From positions 29,474 through 93,473 of the forward strand of contig CAMXCT020001506.1 of the NCBI GenBank assembly GCA_947184155.2: a stretch of DNA of 64,000 nucleotides, read 5' to 3'. Positions 1-9,660 of the stretch are shown in pieces (the stretch's first letter is position 1; each line of letters opens with the position of its first letter). Both the position numbers and the translations under genes were made by a program. Source of the DNA: Cladocopium goreaui. Taxonomy: Eukaryota > Sar > Dinophyceae > Suessiales > Symbiodiniaceae. Below the pieces are notes generated by a model. That model was not told where the DNA came from. It did no database searches and saw only the letters and a program-made list of their open reading frames with translations.

Positions 1-552
1 CATGCAAAACAGCTGCGGCGTCCAGCGTTCAGAGGTTCACCGGAGAGCACCAAGTGCCGCCAAGTCGCCTGCCACGCAAAACAGCCTCAGCGTCCAGCAT
101 CCATCCAGCGTCCAGAGACTCTACGGAGCACCATTGCTGGGCTCCGGTGCTTTGCCTGGCTCACCATCCTCCTCCTGGAAGTTCTCTTTCAGAGTATAGC
201 CTTAAGATCTTTTGATAGAAAATCCTCAGCAGAATTGTCCGTGGAGTCGGTGTGATGTGCTCAGTTGACTGTTCGACACACCCCTGTAGAATTTCGACAC
301 TTTTGGCGACCTTCTCCACATTCTCAGCCATCCCAATGAGAACTTGTCTTTGGGAGGCATAGTGCTGGAGGGCCGCGACAACCACTCCCAGGAGAATGCT
401 TTCATACTCTGCTTGATCTCACCAACAATGGCTTTGCATTGACTGCTGTAAAAGCCGATAACAACATCCAAAAACTAAAATGACGTCAAGAATTCTGCCA
501 TTTGACCATCCTGTTGCTGTTGGCCCTGTCTCAAAGCAAGACCTAGCTAGGT
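1..552. other. No gene seen; intergenic
   Basis: Short open frames on both strands show no recognisable motif. The first 170 bases repeat the phrase 'gcgtccag' several times (about positions 17, 89 and 107), a weak local repetition. Nothing else is supported. Confidence 0.5.
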
Positions 553-736
553 CTTGGCTGAAGGAAGTTTGTTTTTTTTGTGGCCGGCGCCATTGTCTTT
601 CGACTGGTCACCACACTTGAGGCTTACCTGCGCATCAGCGGGGAATCGAACCACCACCGGTAGTCTGTCCGCGTCGTCAAGAACGACGCCCTACCAACTA
701 CTCCACAGGGACGCCTTCTTGGTTGAAGGAAGTTTG
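553..736 (-). mobile_element. tRNA-derived SINE with target-site duplication
   Basis: On the minus strand this reads as a tRNA-like head followed by a tail and a poly-A run. The B box (GGTTCGATTCC) lies at about 642-652 and the A-box-like stretch (GTAGTTGGTAGGG) near 690-702. The tail ends in the T-run at 572-579, which is poly-A on the minus strand. The unit at 572-717 is flanked by a 19-bp direct repeat with one mismatch (CTTGGcTGAAGGAAGTTTG at 553-571, CTTGGtTGAAGGAAGTTTG at 718-736), the mark of LINE-type target-primed insertion. The second copy at 1704-1841 shares both head and tail. Confidence 0.85.
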
Positions 737-793
737 GAAGTCAAGCTTCCGACAATATGAACAGATGAAAAAGCACAGGGAAGAGGTGAGTCA

Positions 794-850
794 GAAAAGA
801 GGAGAAGAGAAGAGAAGAGAAGAGAAGAACAGAGAAGAGCAGAGAAGAAC
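794..850. repeat. GA-rich microsatellite (AGAAG)n
   Basis: Imperfect tandem runs of AGAAG/GAGAA, purine-only for nearly 60 bases. The open frames across it are low-complexity Lys/Glu/Arg and are not taken as genes. Confidence 0.85.
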
Positions 851-1703
851 TGCGAGAGCCTTCAACCCAAAGTATGATCTCAAGAACCAACACCTGCAAT
901 ACTGCACGACGACAACAAAGCAAGATGTCAGTTCATGTAGCTGTACTGTGATTTATCTCTTGTTTGACTCACACTCCTTGAGAGTGAAATGCGCAGTGGA
1001 AACTCGATTCCTGGTCTAAACAATTCCTGAGGAAATCAAAACCTACATGCCGACAAAAGTTCTTTGGACAAAAGTCACAAAATAAGTGACGTCCAAACTG
1101 TTTGGTTTCAGGTTCACAAATCCCTAGATCTACAAACCCTACAAATTAATTTGTCCATCGAGATAGGTCATTAATTCCCCTTAAAGGTGGGTTTTCCTCC
1201 CATCAGTCGCCGTCTCAATTCTCAACACAAGTCTCAACGGACCTTTCCGTCAAGTGATGGCTTCAGACATCACTTGGGAGAAAGCCCAACAAATTTTGGG
1301 TCCAAACCTTAAGACCTATCGAACAGATGCACAAGTTCAAACTGTCACGTTCAAAACCTTTCGAAACAATCTCAAACGTAGGCTCTTACTGAAAACATCA
1401 ACTTCATCCCGATTGGAATGTCTTTCGCGTATTAGGCTCCCTAAACGGTTGAATGAAGGTTTTCACGGCGTTCCAAGACAGCAAGTCGGTTTGAAACCTC
1501 AGATTGAAAGCTTGACATCGTCTGCATCATCTGGTTCATCTGAGCCATTCTGACATTCATAGGTTCCATGTTACCAACAGGCATTTGTTGTTGTTGAAAT
1601 AATGACCTCTGCACAAACGGCACAGACATCACAGGATCAACACGTTTTCTGAGTAGGATGAATTTGTTTGAAACCGTTTTGGAAACGTTTGAGATTGTTT
1701 CGA
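851..1703. other. No confident gene; possible inverted gag scrap
   Basis: A minus-strand open frame at 1441-1690 encodes a Met/Gln-rich stretch (for example 'QMNQMMQTMSS') that could be the N-terminal part of a retroelement gag in inverted orientation to element E downstream. A plus-strand frame at 1257-1553 is also open. Neither has a recognisable motif. No LTR matching the far side of element E was found here. Confidence 0.3.
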
Positions 1704-1841
1704 TTTTTTTTTGTCGGCGCCCGTTGCCTTTCGGCGGGTCGCACTTGAGACTCCCGAGTGGACCAGCAGGGATTCGAACCACCACCGGCAGTCTGTCAGC
1801 GCTGGCAAGACCAACGCCATACCAACTGAGCCATCGGGTCG
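1704..1841 (-). mobile_element. tRNA-derived SINE, second copy
   Basis: The minus strand carries an A box (TGGCTCAGTTGGTA, about 1819-1832) and a B box (GGTTCGAATCC, about 1770-1780), then a tail matching the copy at 572-717, ending in poly-A (T-run 1704-1712). The head resembles a whole tRNA body, but there is no matching 3' acceptor stem, so it is not a tRNA gene. No clear target-site duplication was found. It lies directly upstream of, and partly in frame with, the broken gag of element E. Confidence 0.82.
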
Positions 1842-1843
1842 CT

Positions 1844-2967
1844 TGGACAACAAGGGAACAGGAGATTGAGGGATTTTACTCATATATCCAAGCTTTGAGG
1901 TCTTGGAGTATGCTTGCATCTGAACGTCTCGCCAATGAGATTAGCCAAGCGATGAGTTGGCCTGAGAAGATTATCACTTCGACTTTGACTCCAGGACAAC
2001 AGGCTCGAAGTGCGAAGCTCTTTGCACTACTTCGAACTGCATTTGCAGCGCATCCACGTGTGGATGCTCTCATTCGAGCTTTTGAGGCGGGAGCCCTAAT
2101 ACATAATTCCCCAATGAAACCTTTCGGTTCATGTGGATTTGAATTGTTGCGAGTCTTGGGACTAGAATTTTCATTGCGAACCCGCACAGAAGCCATTTGT
2201 TTGCGGTCTGAGGTTATGAAGAAAGACTTTCGTATAGATGCTAGGGGTACCCATGTGGTGAGTGATCTTCTTCGTGCAATGGCTGTTGAAACATCCAGGT
2301 ATGACAAGTTGATCAGTACTCTTCCTACTGTATCTAGAACTGACCTCTTGCTGAATGAATCAGATCAGGCTTTGATCCTGATTAGGAATTTGCCAGCTGA
2401 TGCTCGCCAGTACGTGCTGCTGCATGCCCAGGATGATGGCTTAACTGCCTTACGGGAAGCAGGGTTGAAGTATGAACGTCAACAACGGCTGTATAGTGAA
2501 TTGGGTGCTGTTGCTGGTAAACTTAGGCAGGTGCAGGAAGGTGAGTCGGGTGCTGAATCTGACGATGAGGGTGCTGTGGATGCCATTGGAACGGGTGACA
2601 GGTCCAAATGTGGGAAACGTCATGAAACAAGTAAGTGTAAAACTGACATGACGAACATTACTTGTTTCAAATGCGGAAAAAGAAAGGCCACATTGGTGCC
2701 AACTGTAAGGTGAAATCAGCAAAAGGTTCTGATGGAAGGTCGTCCAAGGATTCTGGAAGGAGTTCTGGTAAGGTTTCGCAAGACGGAAAACCATCTTCAA
2801 AGGGTTCTGGAAAGGGTAAGAAAGGAAAAATTTTTGAAGTCACTGAAGGTGATGGAGGAATCTTTGAGAACTCTTGGAACGGTTTTTGCAGTTTTCATGC
2901 ATGTCATCGCATGTTTCATGTTTTGTTGCGGTATCCAAATGGTTTTCAGGGATGTTGCAGTCGATAG
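1844..2967 (+). pseudogene. Gag of element E, frameshifted in the zinc knuckle
   Basis: The frame runs open from the SINE edge to 2713; a likely internal Met is at 1910. It encodes a helical gag-like region, then a basic tail. The nucleocapsid zinc knuckle is split: the first half (C-F-K-C-G-K, about 2667-2684) is in one frame and the second half (G-H-I-G-A-N-C) continues in the -1 frame, which then runs through a Ser/Lys/Gly-rich tail to a stop at 2967. The break lies in an A-rich run (GGAAAAAGAAAGG). A programmed -1 shift is conceivable, but the second frame does not reach pol, so decay is the simpler reading. The 5' end is cut off by or fused to the SINE. Confidence 0.65.
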
Positions 2968-3191
2968 AAAACAGCTGTGTTGCGGTCGTCTGATCCATGG
3001 ATGGGTTTTAGAAGTAAGACTCATTGGACGGACCTGCATGGCATGTTGTTGGTGGATTGCACCCTTGATGAGACATGGCATGAGACTCCAGTGAAGTTGG
3101 GGTACTGTAAATCTCCGTTGAAGGCGAAAAGATTGTTGTCTGAGGTGCCAAGCAGTGATGTTTGCATGTGTGTGCATGCTTCTGACCGAGT

Positions 3192-3424
3192 GTGTGCAGT
3201 GGATTGCGTTGCAGACCTCTTGTCACATGACATGGTTGGGATTGGATCGTGTTGCAGCTGTGTAGTGTGCAGTGGATTGCGGTGCAGACCTCTTGCCACA
3301 TAGCATAGCTAGGTGCACCTGTGATGAGATGCGCGGTTGTGGAGTGTGTGCAGAGAATTGCATTGCAGATCTCTTGCCACATGATACGACTAGATGTGCC
3401 TGTGATGAGAATGTTGCTGAGGTG
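3192..3424 (+). repeat. Three imperfect ~73-81 bp tandem repeats
   Basis: Units begin at 3192, 3265 and 3346, each opening with GTGTGCAG or a close variant and containing '(g/c)ATTGC(g/a)(t/g)TGCAGA(c/t)CTCTTG(t/c)CACAT'. They fill the gap between broken gag and pol and supply the first ~50 codons of the pol frame (repeated 'ADLLPH'). Confidence 0.75.
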
Positions 3425-6400
3425 CATAACCGTCACTGCTTGGTAAGCGATCCGTTGTCGCCGCTTTTGAATTCTACCCTCCAAGAAGAAACTGATTGGT
3501 GGTTGATAGATAGTGGGGCTTCGGTTAGTGTTATCTCTGAAAGGAATGTGAGAAACTATAAAATCGTCTCGAGGGAACCATATGTTTCATCTGCAGGGTT
3601 CTTTGCTGCGAATGGGAGTCCTGTAAAGATGTCAGAAAGGGTCAAACTTGAAGTGACTTTGCAAACGGTGAGAAACGGTGAAACGCAAAACACCAGGGTT
3701 CTTATTGCATGTTTGGTAGGAGACACCAAAAGTAACATCCTTTCTACGGGTTCCTTGGTTAAGAATGGATGGGCAATTCAAATGAGCTCTGAAGAGTTTT
3801 CCATGAAACATTCCAGTGGACCTGAATGTCAACTGATCGAATGGGGTGGTTGTCCTTGGATTTCATGTAAAGGGGTTTCAGGGGTATCACCAATAAGTAG
3901 TGGGGAACTCAATGTGGTTCGGTATGGACTACAGCCCGATGAGCTTCATCGTGCACGTGGACACATGCCTTACGATCCGAACTGCAAGCATTGCGTTGCT
4001 GCGAAATCTGTTGGTCAACACCGACGGAAGAACCAGGACTCGGAAGGTGGGATCATCATGGAGTTGCATTCAGATTTCTTTTTCATTGGTAAAGAGAAGT
4101 TTTTGGTTGTTGCAGATCTATCTTCACACATGTTTGGAGCGTTGTGGATGTCCCCCAACTCTGATGTGAACCATCGTAACTTGTCCTACTGGTTGAAAGA
4201 GTTTGGATGTATGGATGGAAATCCTCAAGGGGTACTCCATGTGTATACCGATGATGAGGTTGCAGTAGGAGCGGTTTTTCAAGATGCGAAGCTGGACAAA
4301 CCTGTCAAAGTGACTAGAGCTGCGCCTCAGAGCCCAGAGACGAATGGTTTAGCTGAACGTTGTGTAAGGACTCTTAAGGAGACTCTTCTTGTTTTGAGAA
4401 TGGATTTGCAAACTAGTGGACTGGACATCCAAAGGACTGGTGCCGCTTTGCATGAGTTGGTTTTGTACATCTCTCACATGTCAAACATGTATGTTGGAGT
4501 TCATGGAACCACTAAGACTGCTAGAGAGTTTCTTGAGGGTCGCAAACAGCAAACGCCTGTGACTTCGAGTTTTGGTGCGGTTGTTTTGTGCGAACTTCCA
4601 GATTCGGTTAGAGATCAGCGGAAGACTGAACTTCCACGTTTTATGGAAGGTGCGTATTTACATCCTGCGTTTGGGTCAAAAGCTCATGAATGTATCGTTT
4701 CAGTTGATGGTGAATGCAAAAGGATTCGTCCTAAGTCCATTAAACTCGTGATGCCATTGCGCTGGGAGTTTAGTTTGGTTAGAAGCTTGTTTGTGCAAAC
4801 TGGGGAGGTGGTTGAACATGCGAGTGCGAGTCAAGATGACCTAGTTGTGCGAGCGAGCGAGCGACCTCCAGAAACTGAACCAACTTGCCCTAGGAGTGGT
4901 CCCCCAAACAGTTGGTTTGAAGAACATGGTCTGTATACCCCAAACTGTGGAGCGTGCAAGAACCTTGAACTTGGTCTTGGTCGTTCAGGTAAGTCTCATA
5001 GCGCTAGATGCTGTCGTGCGTATGTTGAATGGTTGAAGGAAGAGCGTGCCAAGTTGGGTGTAGGTCAACCCGTTGCAGGTAGAGCCCAGGTTGAGGAGCG
5101 TAGTGGTCCTGTCATTGACAGTCCGGTGCCATCCCCAAGTACCCCTGGTGATGCAGGTGACGTTGAGGATGTTGTGCCTGTTCCTGGAAGTATCTTCAAT
5201 GATGAGGAGGTAGTGACTTCTGAACCTGTGTTTGACGATGCGATGGGTGATGTGGGCCCTTCTGGTTCTGGTGCGCGTGCATCGCGTAAGCGTGGTGTGC
5301 CTGAAACTGAAACCGCGGTAGCTTCTGGTGACACCTCTGTTGGGGCTAGTAGCGACTCTAGAGGGGTTAAACGACCAGCTGAAAACGAAGACATGCCACC
5401 TGTCTTGGAGGATGATTCTGAGAGGCCTAGAGGTGTGAAACGAGGTATTGATGAACCAAACGATGGAATGGAGTGCGTTTTTGATGCTGAAGTTATGGAC
5501 GGACTTTGGACACATGAGGACTTGTGCAGCATTGTGACTTATCCATGTTTGGTTGAAGAGAGTTCTGCAGCAAGTATCATGTTTGGGAGTAATCCTCAAA
5601 GTGAAGTCATTGACTTTTGTGGGGTGAAAGCGAAAGTTTGGGTTCCGAGTGAAGCTGTTGATGATAGCACCATGGGTAGCTTGCCACGGGATAAGACGCT
5701 TGACGGTATGAAGACTGAAATCCGTAATTTGACACGGTGCACAGCTGGTATTCCCCGAAAATATGAGGAAGCTCAAGCGTTTTGCGCGAAACACAACACA
5801 AAAGTATTGACATCGCGATGGGTTACGACCCATAAAATCATTGACGGACAAGATGGAGTGCGATCTAGGATCGTAGTCAAAGACTTTGCATCAACAAAGG
5901 CGAAGAGTAGTGGTGTTTCGTCGCCAACGCCATCTACTGAAGGACTGAAAGCAGTACTCGCCCTTGCGGCGCAAGACAAGATGTTTTTAACAGGATTAGA
6001 TGTCAGCGCCGCGTTCATGCACACTCCTCTACGTTCGCATTGTAAGTACATGGTCAAGATGCCCTTGAGCCTAACTTGGGAGGATGGGTCTCCGATCTAT
6101 CTGGAACTAACACGTGCTCTTAATGGTCTTCGACCAGCGTCAGGGGAGTGGTTACACTATGTAACTTCCATTGTGAAACCTATGAACTTGACTGCTGATG
6201 AGAGGGAACCATGTATCTTAGCTGGGCCTGACGGACTTGTTGTTATTTATGTTGACGACGTTTTGATAGCTAGTCCACATGAGGGTTTTGCCAAGAAGGT
6301 CCATGCTCTGTTGAACTCTGTTGTGCCCACTAAGATAACCGGGAGTGTTCACCCTTCAAAGGGGGGTCAATTGAAGTTTGTGGGTAGAATCATCAAGAGA

Positions 6401-8005
6401 TTGCCTCGTGAACCAAAACTGTTCATTTCGGTTGAACCAACGTATTTGGACAGTTCATTTTCGGATTATCAGATTGGGAGCAATTGGAGAACTAAAACAG
6501 CTGGTGTTGCAGTGCCGAACATTCGAACGACTCTGGAGCAGCCTGGGGAAAGTCCATTGCTGAGCCATGAAGCTCATGCGAAATATCGACGTGCTCTTGG
6601 AAAACTGGCTTGGCTCTCGCAAACTCGAGATGACATTCACATCATGGTATGTATTTTGTCTACAGGTCAAGCAGCTCCAAATGAACGTCATGAAAGGGCT
6701 TTGAGACAGGTACTTCGTTGGTTGTTTCATGATGGCTTGGTTTGTTTAACTTTTCCAAGTGATGGTGAAATAGGTAGTGAAGATTACCTTTTGACTGGGT
6801 ACTGTGATGCTAGTCATGCCCCAATGCGGTCGACTAATCGAAAGGGAATTAGTGGAGCTGCAATCATCTTCTGTAACTGTTTGATCAAGAGCTATGCACG
6901 TCACCAGACAGCTGTGTCGCTGTCAACATGTGAAAGTGAATTGTTCGGGATTCAGGCAGTTATCCAAGAACTTTTGGGTTTACGTCAATTGGTTTTACGT
7001 CTTGTGGAATCATTGGGGGGAATCCAGAGTAAACTTCCAAAGGGGGTGATTGTAAAGACTGATTCGGCTTCAGCTCGCGACCTGTTGGATGCGAGTGATG
7101 TTCCCGGGCGTTCACGCCACACTGAGGTACGAATCTATTGGGTCCGTGAACAATTGGAATCCCAAAGGGTGGTCATTGTTTGGATGAAGGGTAGTGAAAA
7201 TCCTAGTGATATGATGACCAAAGTGTTGGATACCCGGAATTTCAAACGGTATCGTGAATTGTTGGGTTTTGTTGCAGGCGAAGGTATTCTTTCTGTTTCA
7301 AAGTTACCAGCCCAGATGATGTGTGAAACACCTGAGAGTGAGGAATTGGCCGCACTGATGAAACCAGGTGGAACTGATGGGCTGGTAATCATCGAACTTT
7401 GTTGTGATGTTGACTCATCATTACGTACTGTTTGTGAAGAATGGGGGATAACATATTTTGGGGTTTCAGAGAAAGCAGAAGAAGCTTCGACCGTGAAATG
7501 GCTTCGTGAGCAAGTTGACGAAGAGAGGAGGCAGGGATCGAAACATGTCCATATGCACGCAAGTTGTCCATGTACTGCTGGGTCACCCATAAGAAATCTT
7601 AGTGGGAATGGAAAATATGACTTTCGGTTTGCAGAGTTGGAAGAAATCGTGAAACGATTGCCAGAGTATGAGAAGATTGCAGATGGAACGTCATTAGAAT
7701 GGCCAGTGTGCAACAGCTTGTGGAAGTGTGACGGTGTTGAGAAACGTTTGAAAACGATGAAACTCACACACGAGGGTCTTGTTGCACTTTGCAGAGTGGG
7801 ATATGTATCCAGCCAGGGTCTTCCCATAGGGAAACGATTGAAGTTTGTTTCGAATAAACAGGGTTTCGCAAGTTACATGGCACAATTCAAAGACTGCTTT
7901 TGTGCTTCACATGCTCCTTTCAATACAGTTGATTGGACTCAGACTGGACTGTATAATCGGACCTTAGCCACTAAGATCCTTAAGGGAATTTTGGCTTCAA
8001 GGTAG
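3272..8005 (+). CDS. Copia polyprotein (PR-INT-RT-RH) with methyltransferase-like C-terminus
   Basis: Open frame of 1577 codons; the true start is uncertain because the first codons lie in tandem repeats. Aspartic protease: 'LIDSGAS', D80. Pre-integrase His/Cys cluster: 'HRARGH...CKHC' near 230. Integrase core: acidic residues in 'ELHSDFF', 'VYTDDE' and 'GLAERC' (about 264-370). RT: catalytic Asp in 'GLDVSAAF' (about 910) and 'YVDDVLIA' (about 993). RNase H: 'GYCDASHAP' (about 1177) and 'STCESELFG'. After RNase H, about 210 residues (from about 1370) carry 'IELCC', 'HASCPCTAGSP' and 'SLEWPVCNSLW', which line up with the methyltransferase-like domains of elements A, B and C. It would replicate element E through an RNA intermediate. 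No internal stop was seen. Confidence 0.88.
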   Translation: MDCGADLLPHSIARCTCDEMRGCGVCAENCIADLLPHDTTRCACDENVAEVHNRHCLVSDPLSPLLNSTLQEETDWWLIDSGASVSVISERNVRNYKIVSREPYVSSAGFFAANGSPVKMSERVKLEVTLQTVRNGETQNTRVLIACLVGDTKSNILSTGSLVKNGWAIQMSSEEFSMKHSSGPECQLIEWGGCPWISCKGVSGVSPISSGELNVVRYGLQPDELHRARGHMPYDPNCKHCVAAKSVGQHRRKNQDSEGGIIMELHSDFFFIGKEKFLVVADLSSHMFGALWMSPNSDVNHRNLSYWLKEFGCMDGNPQGVLHVYTDDEVAVGAVFQDAKLDKPVKVTRAAPQSPETNGLAERCVRTLKETLLVLRMDLQTSGLDIQRTGAALHELVLYISHMSNMYVGVHGTTKTAREFLEGRKQQTPVTSSFGAVVLCELPDSVRDQRKTELPRFMEGAYLHPAFGSKAHECIVSVDGECKRIRPKSIKLVMPLRWEFSLVRSLFVQTGEVVEHASASQDDLVVRASERPPETEPTCPRSGPPNSWFEEHGLYTPNCGACKNLELGLGRSGKSHSARCCRAYVEWLKEERAKLGVGQPVAGRAQVEERSGPVIDSPVPSPSTPGDAGDVEDVVPVPGSIFNDEEVVTSEPVFDDAMGDVGPSGSGARASRKRGVPETETAVASGDTSVGASSDSRGVKRPAENEDMPPVLEDDSERPRGVKRGIDEPNDGMECVFDAEVMDGLWTHEDLCSIVTYPCLVEESSAASIMFGSNPQSEVIDFCGVKAKVWVPSEAVDDSTMGSLPRDKTLDGMKTEIRNLTRCTAGIPRKYEEAQAFCAKHNTKVLTSRWVTTHKIIDGQDGVRSRIVVKDFASTKAKSSGVSSPTPSTEGLKAVLALAAQDKMFLTGLDVSAAFMHTPLRSHCKYMVKMPLSLTWEDGSPIYLELTRALNGLRPASGEWLHYVTSIVKPMNLTADEREPCILAGPDGLVVIYVDDVLIASPHEGFAKKVHALLNSVVPTKITGSVHPSKGGQLKFVGRIIKRLPREPKLFISVEPTYLDSSFSDYQIGSNWRTKTAGVAVPNIRTTLEQPGESPLLSHEAHAKYRRALGKLAWLSQTRDDIHIMVCILSTGQAAPNERHERALRQVLRWLFHDGLVCLTFPSDGEIGSEDYLLTGYCDASHAPMRSTNRKGISGAAIIFCNCLIKSYARHQTAVSLSTCESELFGIQAVIQELLGLRQLVLRLVESLGGIQSKLPKGVIVKTDSASARDLLDASDVPGRSRHTEVRIYWVREQLESQRVVIVWMKGSENPSDMMTKVLDTRNFKRYRELLGFVAGEGILSVSKLPAQMMCETPESEELAALMKPGGTDGLVIIELCCDVDSSLRTVCEEWGITYFGVSEKAEEASTVKWLREQVDEERRQGSKHVHMHASCPCTAGSPIRNLSGNGKYDFRFAELEEIVKRLPEYEKIADGTSLEWPVCNSLWKCDGVEKRLKTMKLTHEGLVALCRVGYVSSQGLPIGKRLKFVSNKQGFASYMAQFKDCFCASHAPFNTVDWTQTGLYNRTLATKILKGILASR

Positions 8006-8030
8006 TTTCACTACGTTGTTGCAGCTAAGT

Positions 8031-8390
8031 ATGAATGCCACTGACTCTGGACTGAGCGAACCTGTAGGGTTTGAGACTGTGGTTGTGTGCGTACTCGTGC
8101 TCACTTTCTTGAGCGGTTTTGTCACCGGTGGTTGCACAGTATGGCTGTGTGGGTCGAAACCTCGAAAGGGGGCTGGTGTAGATCGCTCTGTGATGACCAA
8201 TGATAGCTTACGGGAGGGTCCAAGTTCTTTGGAGTTTGTGATTTTTCCGGCAGCTGGTGAAAAGTATCACACTCAGACTTGTCACCATGTTTTAGCCAGA
8301 GCTAATGCTGTGACTGTTTCACCTGGAACTGTCAGGCATAGAGGTATGAGGTTGATTCGACCATGTGAGGATTGTCAACCGTTACGATAG
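8031..8390 (+). CDS. Small membrane protein with Ada-like zinc module
   Basis: A 120-residue frame begins 25 bases after the pol stop (ATG at 8031; TTG at 8016 is also in frame). Residues about 14-40 form one hydrophobic segment ('VVVCVLVLTFLSGFV'), followed by a basic cytosolic-type stretch. The C-terminus has the pattern K-Y-H-x3-C ... R-P-C-x2-C-Q-P, which resembles the small zinc-binding module known from Ada and from bacterial nuclease/competence proteins. No full-length family is recognised. It may be an envelope-like or accessory product of element E. The recombinase tails of elements A-C have a related Cys-rich pattern. Confidence 0.6.
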   Translation: MNATDSGLSEPVGFETVVVCVLVLTFLSGFVTGGCTVWLCGSKPRKGAGVDRSVMTNDSLREGPSSLEFVIFPAAGEKYHTQTCHHVLARANAVTVSPGTVRHRGMRLIRPCEDCQPLR

Positions 8391-9660
8391 TCTGGACCGT
8401 GGTCCTTAGTCAGCTGTTGTACCTGGACGTTTGTGTGAAACATTCTGTCCTGCTTTGCTTGCCTGCTTGTGTGGGTGTGTAAAGATACTTTTGAGACCAT
8501 TCGCATCCGTGCGAAGCCATGGAATCTTATGGTCTATGTACCTCTGGATACTGAACTGGTAGATGAACCTTCATTAGCTGGAACGGTGTTCTATATGTAA
8601 ATCTAGCTGGATTGTGGTGGGAGACGATTCTTCGACTTCTATGGCAGTCTATGTTGGAGCACTATATCTACTTTCATTCTGGCGTGGCTGCATCTTTGGA
8701 CTTCGTCTATTGGAGCAATCATTCGAGGATGAGTTTGTGAATAATGTGAATACAACTGCTCGTGCTGAGCTATATGAGTCTGGGATTGATCCATCTTCAT
8801 TCATCTCGAAAGGGGGTGCGAATATTCTGGGCTGATATTGACCAATTTGGTGCGAGATGAATTTGTAGTTGTTGCGGTCATCGTTGCAGTCGTGAGACAT
8901 TGACAATGACGTTGCAGTCAATTTGGTGCATTGACAGTGTTGGTGAGATTACCATCAACGATCTGAATTTGTGATTGGAAAGTGTCATAGTTGTTCCAAC
9001 TATGACATTGGACTATGTGCAATTTTGTGATCTCGTGATTCTGTGACATCTGTGCAATTTCGTGATTTTGTGATTTCGTGATCTTGTGACATCATGGTTG
9101 ATAAACCGTGATGATCCGTTTTGATCGGAACATTTGCATGTTTGGAGAATTGTGAATTTGGGATGTCATGGTTTTTACAACCATGACCTCCGAGCAATCT
9201 ACGAGCTTGTGAATTTGGATGTTGTAGTTGAGGAACTACAACGTGGAATCCTAGTTTTATGTTGTTTGAGACCAAACTGGCCGGAATCGATACTTTCCGT
9301 TGCCTTCGTACAGGTAGCAAGTTTTGTCAAAGTAGGTTGGTTTGTACAACGTGAATTTGCTGGAATCAGTTTTTGGCAAACAGAATTCGTGACCTATTTT
9401 GTTTTGACCGAACGAGTTTGAATTCACTATTTTGGTGGAACCAAAATAGTCTGAACGGCAGTGTGAACTGAGTTTGTTGCAGTTTGAGGGTGTCAACGTT
9501 TGTTTCCCGTGACCGTGTGCAGGTGAAGACTTCTCTACTCTATTGGATGTTGTTTGTCTCCTAATGATGACATATGTCACTCAACCAGGTAGCTTCGAGC
9601 TACGTCTTGACTCAACCGTGTTGAGAGAGTGACGTCTGAAGGGGACAAACACATTCATTG
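8391..9660. repeat. Non-coding tract with many perfect short hairpins
   Basis: Perfect inverted repeats, arm/loop/arm: 8394-8405 (GGACC, loop gt); 8500-8515 (TTCGCA, loop tccg), itself inside 8494-8535 (AGACCAT/ATGGTCT); 8983-9007 (TGTCATAGTTG, loop ttc); 9165-9187 (GTCATGGTT); 9221-9242 (GTTGTAGTT, loop gagg); 9426-9450 (ACTATTTTGGT, loop gga); 9589-9603 (GTAGCT); 9611-9625 (CTCAAC); 9636-9660 (CAAACACA). The hairpin 9090-9113 has one G-T pair. Between them, 9020-9085 repeats 'gtgat(t/c)t(t/c)gtg'. No coding evidence is seen. It is probably the 3' region of element E. Confidence 0.7.

Noticed and set aside
1704-1841. tRNA gene on the minus strand
   Set aside because: A and B boxes are present, but there is no paired acceptor stem and the sequence continues into a tail and poly-A shared with another copy.
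2662-2690. Programmed -1 frameshift in gag of element E
   Set aside because: The run has only five A, the knuckle spacing would be one residue too long, and the new frame stops before pol; decay is simpler.
4985-5851. Long minus-strand open frame (288 codons) inside the copia E pol
   Set aside because: It lies opposite a protein with clear domains and has no motif; it is a shadow frame.
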